NCBI GenBank assembly: GCA_035638775.1
Contig: DASQZJ010000051.1
Span: 1-64,000 of the forward strand
DNA from: DASQZJ01 sp035638775
Lineage (GTDB): Bacteria > Pseudomonadota > Gammaproteobacteria > UBA5335 > SLRW01
DNA length: 64,000 nt
Direction: 5' to 3'
Positions 27,926-34,853 of the stretch are shown in pieces (the stretch's first letter is position 1; every line of letters begins with the position of its first letter). Both the position numbers and the translations under genes were made by a program. A model generated the notes under the pieces. That model made no database searches. It was given only the letters and a program-made list of their open reading frames with translations, and had not been told where the DNA came from.

Positions 27926-28759
27926 TCAGTGACGCCGGTCGAGCCGCAGCGTCAGGCTGTTGATGTTGGCCAGGGAGATCAGATGCGCGTAGATCCATCC
28001 GAGCTCGCCCGCATCGAAGAGCGTTCGCAGGGCAGCGTCGTCCACCTCGCGCAGGCGGGCCTCGTCGACCACGAACACGCCCTGCAGCACGAACGCGGCC
28101 GCATCCTTCGGCGCGACCTGGATCACCTTCGGCTGCAGCAGGTCCATCGACGCGAGCCGTTCGACGAACTCCCGGGTCCGCTGCATCTGCCCCTGGAACT
28201 CGCCCAGGAACTGCAGCGCACGCTGCAAGGGAGGCGTCTCCTTGCCCTGCTCGTCGAACAGCGGCTCTCCCTCTCCGGTTCCGAGCCCGGGATAACCCTC
28301 GTCGACGCACACCGTGAAGTCGCCGGGCTCGGGCTTTTCCGCGAGCACGAACGGATAGCGCCGCACGAAGGCGGGCACGTAGACCGGCTCCCAGCGGCCG
28401 TCGGAGCCGACGAACAGGTTCTCGTCGGCCCGCAGGCCCACCAGGACGGTCGGGATGGAGGCTGCCGGCGAAGTACCGGCGAAGACGATGGGGTAGTCTC
28501 GGCACGCCTCGGGGAATTCGATCCCGGCCACCGGTATCGAGTTGGTGCAACGGGCGAAGGAGAAGTCACCGGGATGGTCGCGCAGCCGCAGGTCGCGGTG
28601 CGTCTCCCGGTTCAGGGGCACGGGCCGCTCGTAGAACAGCAGCGTCCGCGAAATCCGGCCTTCCCCGGCGTCTCCCGGTGCCTCGGCGGGCGCCCGGGAC
28701 GGCGCCCCTCCGATCTCCCCGGCCGCCTTGGCGGGGGGACTTTCCTGTTTCTTGTTCAA
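27926..28759 (-). CDS. SapC-family protein upstream of tpsA
   Basis: The protein has 277 residues. After a disordered Pro/Ala-rich start (1-35) it follows the SapC family closely: LLFYERPVPLNRETHRDLRL, FARCTNSIPVAGIEFPEACR, DYPIVFAG, then YVPAFVRRYPFVLAE and VCVDE. SapC was named from the Campylobacter fetus S-layer locus; its biochemical role is unknown. No signal peptide or membrane segment is seen, so it is probably cytoplasmic. The stop is 76 bp before the TpsA start on the same strand, so sapC-tpsA-tpsB is likely one transcription unit, linking SapC to surface-protein production. Confidence 0.85.
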   Translation of the reverse strand: MNKKQESPPAKAAGEIGGAPSRAPAEAPGDAGEGRISRTLLFYERPVPLNRETHRDLRLRDHPGDFSFARCTNSIPVAGIEFPEACRDYPIVFAGTSPAASIPTVLVGLRADENLFVGSDGRWEPVYVPAFVRRYPFVLAEKPEPGDFTVCVDEGYPGLGTGEGEPLFDEQGKETPPLQRALQFLGEFQGQMQRTREFVERLASMDLLQPKVIQVAPKDAAAFVLQGVFVVDEARLREVDDAALRTLFDAGELGWIYAHLISLANINSLTLRLDRRH

Positions 28760-29203
28760 GACCCCGTACCGTGCGTTTTGGCGCCGCCCCGGATCCGTCA
28801 GGCGGACGCGATTTTCTGGTGTGACCGCAATCCGAGCTACGACTAGCTATGCCCCTTTCGTCGGCGAGTCAACACCGCCGGTCGGGAAATGCGGGCAGGC
28901 AACGCATCGAGATGCGCGGCGGGCATTGAGAAACAAGGCGCTAGGCACACCGCCCCCCCAAACGGGGCGGGGCCGTGCCGGAAGGCGGAATTCGCGCGGT
29001 GGGTGACCCCGATGCGCGCGGTCGCAGGGACGGTCAAGGCAGGCGGGCAGGCAAAGCCCGGTTGATGCCGCGCCCGCGCCGCGCAGCTGCCGACAGCCGG
29101 CCCCATGGCCGCGACGGCTGCGGCCCCCGCCTGCCGGAGACCGGACCGCGAAACGCGTCCCGCCCCCGCCGCGCCGGGACCGTGCCACCGGGGGAGCGGG
29201 TCG
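28760..29203. other. Gene-free stretch between orphan ectC and the sapC-tps operon
   Basis: This 444 bp region must carry the promoter for sapC-tpsA-tpsB (minus strand). It has a GC-rich inverted repeat (CCGCCCC at 28950-28956 with GGGGCGG at 28964-28970) that could be a terminator for ectC, though it is about 230 bp beyond its stop. No gene or convincing promoter is evident. Confidence 0.4.
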
Positions 29204-29599
29204 CTAGTCTTCGAACTCCTCGGCGTCGAGGTTGTAGGACCCGTCCTCGTCGTGGGTCTCCTTGCCGCTGACCGGCGGGTTGAAGACGCACGCGACCTTC
29301 ATCTCCCTGTTCGCATGCACGATGTGGCGGTCGTGCTGGTCGAGCACGTAGAGGGAGCCGGGCTTGAGCTCGTGTGTCTCCCCGGTGCCGAGGTCCTTGA
29401 TCCAGCCCTCGCCGGAGATCACGTAGACGGCCTCGAAGTGATTCTTGTACCAGAACTGGTTGTCCACGCCCTCGTACAGCGTGGTGATGTGGAAAGAGAA
29501 GCCGACACCGTCCTTCTTCAGCAGCAGCCGCGAGCTGTCCCATCCCTCGGCGCCGACGCTGCGGTGCTTGTCGGCGTATTCCAGCGTCCGTATCAGCAT
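29204..29599 (-). CDS. ectC: Ectoine synthase EctC, orphan copy
   Basis: This 131-residue cupin matches EctC end to end: MLIRTLEYADKHR at the start, NHFEAVYVISGEGWIKDL, PGSLYVLDQHDRHIVHA, ACVFNPPVSGKETHDEDGSY. The Glu of HFEAVY, the Tyr of SLYVLD and the His of DRHIVHA correspond to the iron ligands of characterised ectoine synthases. EctC dehydrates N-gamma-acetyl-diaminobutyrate to ectoine. No ectA, ectB, ectD or ask_ect lies near; the neighbours are an outer-membrane barrel and the tps operon. A strong AAGGAG site precedes the ATG. Either ectA/B are elsewhere or this is a solitary EctC using imported precursor or a related substrate. Confidence 0.92.
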   Translation of the reverse strand: MLIRTLEYADKHRSVGAEGWDSSRLLLKKDGVGFSFHITTLYEGVDNQFWYKNHFEAVYVISGEGWIKDLGTGETHELKPGSLYVLDQHDRHIVHANREMKVACVFNPPVSGKETHDEDGSYNLDAEEFED

Positions 29600-29785
29600 G
29601 CGGTTCTCCTTCGATCCGGTTTACACAACGTTCGGAAGGGGGCGACACGCCCTCGCCGGATCGCGGCGACGCGCGTCGGCGGACTCCGGTGGACGCGCGG
29701 GGGTGTCGCCCGGGCAAGTGTTGCCGTGACGTGTGATGGTAGCAACTCGGGCGGGAATTTTCAGGCACGCCGTCCCCTGCCCGAA

Positions 29786-29827
29786 GGCGAACGGCGGGGG
29801 GGGGGGCGGAGCGCCCCGCCGTTCGCC
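29786..29827 (-). terminator. Perfect 14 bp inverted repeat with an 11-G tract
   Basis: GGCGAACGGCGGGG (29786-29799) pairs perfectly with CCCCGCCGTTCGCC (29814-29827). The left arm runs into a tract of 11 G (29796-29806). It lies 23 bp beyond the stop of the minus-strand outer-membrane protein gene, where a terminator is expected, but no U-tract follows on that strand, so Rho-independent action is uncertain. Confidence 0.45.
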
Positions 29828-29849
29828 GGCAGACCGCGCGGCCGGACCG

Positions 29850-30440
29850 TTACCGGGCCAGGGCGAAATGGTAGTTGATGCCGACCGTGAAGTTGTCGTT
29901 GGTCACGTGGTCGCCGTCCTGGTGCATCCACTGCGCCTGCAGGGCCAGGTTGGGCTGGATCTTGAACGCGGCGCCGATACCGATCCGGGCCGAGGTGTCG
30001 CTCCCGCCGAGATCGCCGGTGCCGCTCAGGTTGCCCATCCCGACCTTCACGAACGGCAGGAAGTCATGCCGGTAGCCCAGCGGCAGCCCCGCGAGGACGT
30101 CGACCCCGATGTCGTTGGTTCCGTAACGAACGCCGCGATTGTGGTCGGCCTGGCTGTTGAACTCGGCGAACACGTCCGCGCCGAGGATCAGCGGCGCCCG
30201 GCTGCCCTGGAGGGGCAGCGCCACGTTGTACCCGCCCAGGGCCCCGCCGGTCAGCGAGGTCTGCGTGTCCAGGCCGGGCGAGCTCGACTGGTTGAACCCG
30301 ACCTGCGCGCCGACGTACGGACCGGTCCACTGGCCGCCGTGCGTCTCCAGGCGGGGACCGTTTCCGGCCGCCAGCGCCGCCATCGGCGCGAGGAGGAGCA
30401 GGCCGGCTGCCGTCAGCGTAGCGGTTGTCTTCATTTCCAT
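29850..30440 (-). CDS. Outer-membrane beta-barrel protein
   Basis: The protein has 196 residues, a clear signal peptide (AAGLLLLAPMAALAAG) and about eight amphipathic strands (PYVGAQVGFNQ, LILGADVFAEF, GVDVLAGLPLGY, ARIGIGAAFKI). It ends INYHFALAR, a typical penultimate-strand pattern. It resembles small OmpA/OmpW-like 8-strand barrels; ligand unknown. Two starts are possible: ATG at 30440 (4 bp from GGAGG) or ATG at 30434 (10 bp); the second may be the better spaced. It is a single gene upstream of the orphan ectC on the same strand, 250 bp away. Confidence 0.8.
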   Translation of the reverse strand: MEMKTTATLTAAGLLLLAPMAALAAGNGPRLETHGGQWTGPYVGAQVGFNQSSSPGLDTQTSLTGGALGGYNVALPLQGSRAPLILGADVFAEFNSQADHNRGVRYGTNDIGVDVLAGLPLGYRHDFLPFVKVGMGNLSGTGDLGGSDTSARIGIGAAFKIQPNLALQAQWMHQDGDHVTNDNFTVGINYHFALAR

Positions 30441-30791
30441 TGAACCTCCAGGTTGTGCGCCGCCAATCCCGGCGACGCGGTATCCGGTTGAGCCGGGCCG
30501 GCACGCGCCATCCGTGCCGGACGCACCCGGCTGTCACGACTCACTCCGAGCAAACGGCTCGACGCTCCCCCAAGGCAATGACGCTTCCGGGGGCGGGTTG
30601 GTTCCATGTACGTGGGTACATATCGAGTTTTAAGTTTTAGGTTTCAAGTTTTAAGTTAAGAATGGCGCCGGCTCTTGCGGCACACTATCATTCAGCGAGC
30701 CCGTCCGAAAGCCTGCTGTAGGTACTCGCACTGGGCGCAGGCATGGAGCCGCGTGAAGGGCGCCAACCCCTCTTCACTTAAAACTTAAAAC
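30441..30791. other. Gene-free stretch with two inverted AT-rich arrays
   Basis: This 351 bp region upstream of the outer-membrane barrel gene holds arrays C1 and C2 in opposite orientation around 115 bp of ordinary sequence. No gene is seen between them. Confidence 0.6.
30626..30660. repeat. AT-rich array C1, inverted orientation
   Basis: Degenerate AGTTTTA, AGGTTTC, AGTTTTA, AGTTAAG units, in the same orientation as B1. It does not follow a plus-strand gene here, unlike B1, so it breaks the general rule or marks a lost gene end. Confidence 0.8.
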
Positions 30792-30803
30792 TTAAAACTT
30801 AAG
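30776..30803. repeat. AT-rich array C2 (CTTAAAA heptamers)
   Basis: Four CTTAAAA-type units. The array encodes the last three residues (LKF) and the TAA stop of the minus-strand YdcF-like gene, showing that the repeat has entered the gene's 3' end. Confidence 0.9.
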
Positions 30804-31601
30804 TCTTTCCCCCGACCCCGGGCTCGCCCACCCCCTCCACCGATAGATCACCAGCTCGGCGTACTCGTCCAGCGCCCTTGAGCTGTCGGCGAGCGCGCGG
30901 GCGTCGGGGAGCCAGTTGGCCGGGCGGTGACTGGCGGTGCGGGGCGCGACACCGGTCGGCGCGGGGACGGCGTCGATGCCCGCCGCACGGAGGGTCTCCA
31001 CCGCGCGCGGCATCCGCAGGGGGGACGCGACCAGCAGCACGCGCCGGACGCCGAGATTGGCCAGCAGCGACCGCAGCGCCTGCGCGGTCTCGTGGAGATT
31101 CCCGCCCCGCGACTCGAGCACGACGCTTTTCCCGGGGATGCCGAGCGCGACCAGCAGGCGCCGCACGGCCTTCGCCTCGGAAGCCCGCTCCGCGGCGCCG
31201 GCGGCGTCGCCTCCGCAGGCGATGACCCGCGGCGCCCGGCCCGCATGGTAGAGCAGCGATGCCTGCCATACACGCGCGGACGCATTGTTGAGCTCCGGGT
31301 AGGGAAATCCGCGCGGCACGCTGGACGCGACGGCACCGCCCAGGACGACGACCGCCCCGGCGGCCGGATACTCGCTGACGGGCCGGTCCGGGAACTGCTG
31401 CTCCAGGCTCAGGCGGACCGCATCCGAGACCACCGGCAGCGACCAGATCCAGATCCAGGTGATGGCGCCGAGCAGCAGCAGCGACCCCGCGCGCCGGCGC
31501 CGCAGCGCAAGCGCCATCCCGGCGAGGACGGCCAGCACGATCGACAGGTCCATCGGCTGGACCAGCTGGGTAATTGCCAACTCGGTCACAGGCAATGCCA
31601 C
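30792..31601 (-). CDS. YdcF/ElyC-family (DUF218) membrane protein
   Basis: This 269-residue protein has two N-terminal membrane helices (about 18-33 and 38-56). A periplasmic DUF218 domain follows, with AVVVLGGAV at its first strand, VIACGGDA, the acidic segment ASEAKAVRRLL, and VLESRGGNLHETAQ. E. coli ElyC, of similar length and topology, affects cell-envelope polymer synthesis at low temperature; SanA and YdcF are relatives. The start is GTG at 31601, giving an ElyC-like length; an internal ATG at 31553 is the alternative. The C-terminal codons come from array C2. It is divergent from the unrecognised gene at 31899. Confidence 0.82.
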   Translation of the reverse strand: MALPVTELAITQLVQPMDLSIVLAVLAGMALALRRRRAGSLLLLGAITWIWIWSLPVVSDAVRLSLEQQFPDRPVSEYPAAGAVVVLGGAVASSVPRGFPYPELNNASARVWQASLLYHAGRAPRVIACGGDAAGAAERASEAKAVRRLLVALGIPGKSVVLESRGGNLHETAQALRSLLANLGVRRVLLVASPLRMPRAVETLRAAGIDAVPAPTGVAPRTASHRPANWLPDARALADSSRALDEYAELVIYRWRGWASPGSGERLKF

Positions 31602-31898
31602 GTCTCAGAGGGCGGGTACGATACCGCCGGCGGAGCGCGTGACGGCTCCGGGGCATGACGACAGCCTGCGGAAGATTGGCAGTACGGTCTCCGCGTTCAC
31701 CGGACCACGTGCCCTCCCTGGTTGGCGGCGCGGGATGCCGCGCCGGCTTGCTCCTTCCGTGATACACGACGCCCGGTCCCTTTCCGTTTCCCGGCATGCT
31801 GCTGCCCGATCGTTTTCGCGCGGGCGGCGACGGGGTACGATCCCGGGACACGCGGCCCGCCATGGCCTGGCGGACACCCGGCTCCGGAGACACGCACC

Positions 31899-32993
31899 AT
31901 GGCCGACGACAGGACGGCATCCCGCGCGCCGGTATCGGACGAGGCGCGCTGGTCGGCGGTCGCCGAGTGGTACCACGCCTTCTTCACGGGCCTGGTGCTG
32001 ACCGCGGTGACGCGGCTCGGCACGCGGGAAGCCGCCGAGCTGGTGTTTCGCATTTTCCGCCACCAGCACCTGCAGCGCTTCCTGCCGGGGATCCGCAAGC
32101 TCGGGCTCGAGCGCCTGCCGCCCGCGGTCACGGCGGCGCGTTACCACTACCTGTCCAACGCCATCGGCGGCGTGCGCGTGGAATACGTGGAGGAGTCGCC
32201 GCGCAAGGTCTGGATCCGTTACCCGCCGCCGCGCTGGGCCTGGGCCGGGACGGCCGTCTGCGCCGTCCCCGGCGAGGTGTCGCGCGCGATGCTGCGGGGC
32301 TGGCACGCCCACAACGGGGTGTCCCTGGGCGTGCCGCGGCTGGGCTTCGTCTGCACCGGGCAGACCATGGAGGGGCAGCCGGGCCTGGAGGGTTATTACA
32401 TCGAGTACGACCGGGACATCACGCCGGACCAGCGCCTGCGCTTCTCGCCCGGCGAGGAGGCGCCGGCCTTCGACCCGGCGCAGGCGCCCGCGCTGCCCAC
32501 GGCGGACTGGCCCGGCGAGCGGCTCCAGAAAGCCCGGCGCAACTACGCGATGGAATACGTCCGCACCGCCCTGCCGCAGCTGATCGCGCTGCGCGGCCCG
32601 GCCGAGGGCGCCTGGCTCGGCAACATCACCGGGCGGCTGATCGGCATGCAGTTCCACGCGGCCACGGCAGCTGCGCTGGGCCTGCCGGACAGCGGTGACG
32701 GGACCGATTTCGCCCGCTTCGTGCTCGCCCTGGCCCGCGCGCAGGGGGACCATGCCGAGGCAATCGACGATGGCGGGCCACCCGGGGTGCGGCAATCCAC
32801 CTGCAGGCTCACGGACGGCGTGCCCCACCCCCATCCGGCAGCATTCGACGCCTGGAACGGGCTGCTCGAGGGAGCGCTGGCCGCCCACGACCGGCGACTC
32901 GTACTGAAGGTCACCGCCCGTCCGGACCAGGGCGAACACGCCTTCGAGTGGCGAGTGGTGTCCCGTGGGCCCGCCGGCGCCGGGCCGGGCTGA
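31899..32993 (+). CDS. Unrecognised 364-residue protein
   Basis: I do not recognise this family. The protein looks soluble, without a signal peptide. The N-terminal half (about 15-160) is helix-rich with conserved-looking stretches EWYHAFFTGLVLTAVTRLG and HQHLQRFLPGIRKLGLERL, then RYHYLSNAIGGVRVEYVE. Residues 110-170 (SRAMLRGWHAHNGVSLG, GLEGYYIEYDRD) suggest an enzyme-like alpha/beta region distantly like the ATC-hydrolase type, but this is weak. The C-terminal third (about 210-350) is another helical region. The ATG at 31899 has GGAG about 10 bp upstream. Codon use is like its neighbours. It is convergent with the radical-SAM-like gene and divergent from YdcF. Confidence 0.75.
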   Translation: MADDRTASRAPVSDEARWSAVAEWYHAFFTGLVLTAVTRLGTREAAELVFRIFRHQHLQRFLPGIRKLGLERLPPAVTAARYHYLSNAIGGVRVEYVEESPRKVWIRYPPPRWAWAGTAVCAVPGEVSRAMLRGWHAHNGVSLGVPRLGFVCTGQTMEGQPGLEGYYIEYDRDITPDQRLRFSPGEEAPAFDPAQAPALPTADWPGERLQKARRNYAMEYVRTALPQLIALRGPAEGAWLGNITGRLIGMQFHAATAAALGLPDSGDGTDFARFVLALARAQGDHAEAIDDGGPPGVRQSTCRLTDGVPHPHPAAFDAWNGLLEGALAAHDRRLVLKVTARPDQGEHAFEWRVVSRGPAGAGPG

Positions 32994-33026
32994 GCCTGTC
33001 GGCGCCACGGTCCCGCGGCAATTCCG

Positions 33027-34370
33027 TTACCCGTCCGCGAGCCGGACGTGGAACACGGAGGAGTCGAGTGCGGGCAGCAGACAGCGGTCCGCCTCCACCA
33101 CGATGCGGTCCGCATGACGGTGGAGCGAATCGAGCATCCGCCGGAGGCGGCACTGGGTCCGGTCGGACAGCTCGTGAACCCGCACCGCCACCACCACGCT
33201 CGGCACCCTGCGCAGCAGCAGGTGAAGCTGGCGCGCCACACGGCGGGACTCGGCCGTGCCGAGCCTCCCCCGGATCACCAGCTGCAGCCGGGCACCCGGG
33301 CCGGCCGACACCGTCAGGGTCCCGGGCGACAGGCGCCGCAGCCGGGCGAGCACCCGCTGCAGGCGATTGTCGTCCCGGCGCTCCGGCAGGGCGAGGCCAC
33401 GCCGGGCGTAGGCCCGGATGGCCAGTGCATGGGCCCAGTCGCGCAGGACCAGCGGCCACAGCCCGGGACGCGCCCCGACCAGGCTCGCCGCGAAGGCGAG
33501 CATCCTGCGCAGGCCGCCGGGGAGGATGCCGCGCACAAGCAGGCGGCCGGTCATGCGCAGGGAGTCACGCCAGGGCGGGAGCTTCACCGGGCCGACCGGC
33601 CGAAAATGGCGCTGCTTGTTGCGAATCCGGGCGAGGATGGCACGGTCCGTCACGAGACGACGCCACACCGCCGCGTATCCGTCCATGAGCTGGTCGTGGC
33701 TCATGCGCAGCGGCAGGACGTTGGTCCGCCCGCCGCTGTTGTCGCCCGGCGCGACGTCCGGCCGCAGGCGCCCCTCGCGTGCCAGGCGCCGGTAGAGCGG
33801 GGTCCCGGGGATCGCGGTCAGCAGGCCCAGCATCGCCACCTGGATGCCGGAATCGACGATGAAACGGTAGAGGCGCTGGAAGGCCTCCTGCGTGTCGTGA
33901 TCGAAACCCACGATGAAGCCGCTGAACACGTCGATGCCGTTGCGGTAGAACGCGCGCACCGCCTCCAGCAGATCGCCGTGCAGGTTCTGCTTCTTGCCCG
34001 CCTCGGCGAGGCTGTCCACCAGCCCGGCGTACGCCTCCGGCGAGATCGAGGCCCAGGCGCCGCCGGCCACCACGTGACATCCCTGCGCACGGTAGTGCGC
34101 CAGCAGCTCGCGTTGCCGGGGGTACTGCACTGCCATGCCGCAGACGCCGACGACATCGGCCTCCGCCTCCACGGGCAGCGGGCCGACGTTTTCGTCCAGG
34201 ATACGGACCTGCCAGTGGGCGGGCGTCAGGGCCGCCACCGTCGCCAGGCCCAGCGGCGGGTTGATCGCCCGCTTGCCGGGCAGCAGCTCGTTCAGGGCCC
34301 AGCGAAAGCTCCAGAAGCTCTCCGGAAAACGGGGGTTGATCAGGAGCAACCGGATCGGGGCGGCGGACAT
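33027..34370 (-). CDS. B12-binding/radical-SAM (DUF4070-type) protein lacking the FeS-cluster region
   Basis: Residues 1-118 are a B12-binding domain of the HpnP-like family (LLLINPRFPESFWSFRWAL, PPLGLATVAAL, VVAGGAWASISPEAYAGLVD). Residue 119 onward jumps straight to the late radical-SAM barrel (SLAEAGKKQNLHGDLLEAVR, SGFIVGFDHDTQEAFQ), then a DUF4070-like region (about 200-330). The CxxxCxxC cluster motif and the first half of the barrel, about 140 residues in relatives, are missing with the frame kept; the junction is near 34014. The last 90 residues are a Leu/Arg/Val-rich extension of unknown nature. It cannot be an active radical-SAM enzyme as written. Natural pseudogene, assembly collapse or repurposed protein are all possible. 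Confidence 0.8.
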   Translation of the reverse strand: MSAAPIRLLLINPRFPESFWSFRWALNELLPGKRAINPPLGLATVAALTPAHWQVRILDENVGPLPVEAEADVVGVCGMAVQYPRQRELLAHYRAQGCHVVAGGAWASISPEAYAGLVDSLAEAGKKQNLHGDLLEAVRAFYRNGIDVFSGFIVGFDHDTQEAFQRLYRFIVDSGIQVAMLGLLTAIPGTPLYRRLAREGRLRPDVAPGDNSGGRTNVLPLRMSHDQLMDGYAAVWRRLVTDRAILARIRNKQRHFRPVGPVKLPPWRDSLRMTGRLLVRGILPGGLRRMLAFAASLVGARPGLWPLVLRDWAHALAIRAYARRGLALPERRDDNRLQRVLARLRRLSPGTLTVSAGPGARLQLVIRGRLGTAESRRVARQLHLLLRRVPSVVVAVRVHELSDRTQCRLRRMLDSLHRHADRIVVEADRCLLPALDSSVFHVRLADG

Positions 34371-34853
34371 GCAAACCTCGCGACCTGTTCCGACGACGGC
34401 ACCGGCGAATGCGGATCCTCGCGCCCGGGCGGTGCGGCCCAGTCTCCGGCGCGCCGGGATCGTCGCGATTGACCTGGATCAGGTGCGGTGGGGATCAGGC
34501 CGGCGGCGAAAATCCGCCGGATCCGGTGCCGGCGCGCACACGCCCCGTCAGCAGCACCAGCGGCAGCGTGGACAGCGCCCGGGTCAGGTAACCGCCCACA
34601 GCGTGGGCGCGATCACCGGCCCGACCACCAGGGCCGGGGCCCTGAATCGGTCCGTGGCGAAGGCCCGGCCCCGTGCGGATGCGGCGTCCGACGAGCACAC
34701 GTCCGACAGCGTCGCAAGCCCCGCGCGGCGGCGACCTGATGCGGGTCAGGAACGCTCTCGGGGCCCGCGCGGCCGCCGCCGGCCGGGAAAGGGCCGCCCC
34801 ACGCGCGCGGGGCGGCCCGCTCTCATCCCCTGCGGAGAGACCCCGGGGCCGGC
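34371..34853. other. Gene-free stretch between the radical-SAM-like gene and the lipase gene
   Basis: This 483 bp region holds an FNR-like site (34469-34482) and, just beyond, an inverted repeat CCGGCGG (from 34499) with CCGCCGG (to 34519). Downstream of the lipase stop and upstream of the radical-SAM-like start. No gene is evident. Confidence 0.45.
34469..34482. promoter_or_regulatory. Candidate FNR/ANR-type site (imperfect)
   Basis: TTGACCTGGATCAG matches the FNR/ANR consensus TTGAT-N4-ATCAA at 8 of 10 positions. It lies about 100 bp upstream of the ATG of the B12/radical-SAM-like gene, a plausible distance for a regulated promoter, but no clear -10 was found. Confidence 0.4.
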
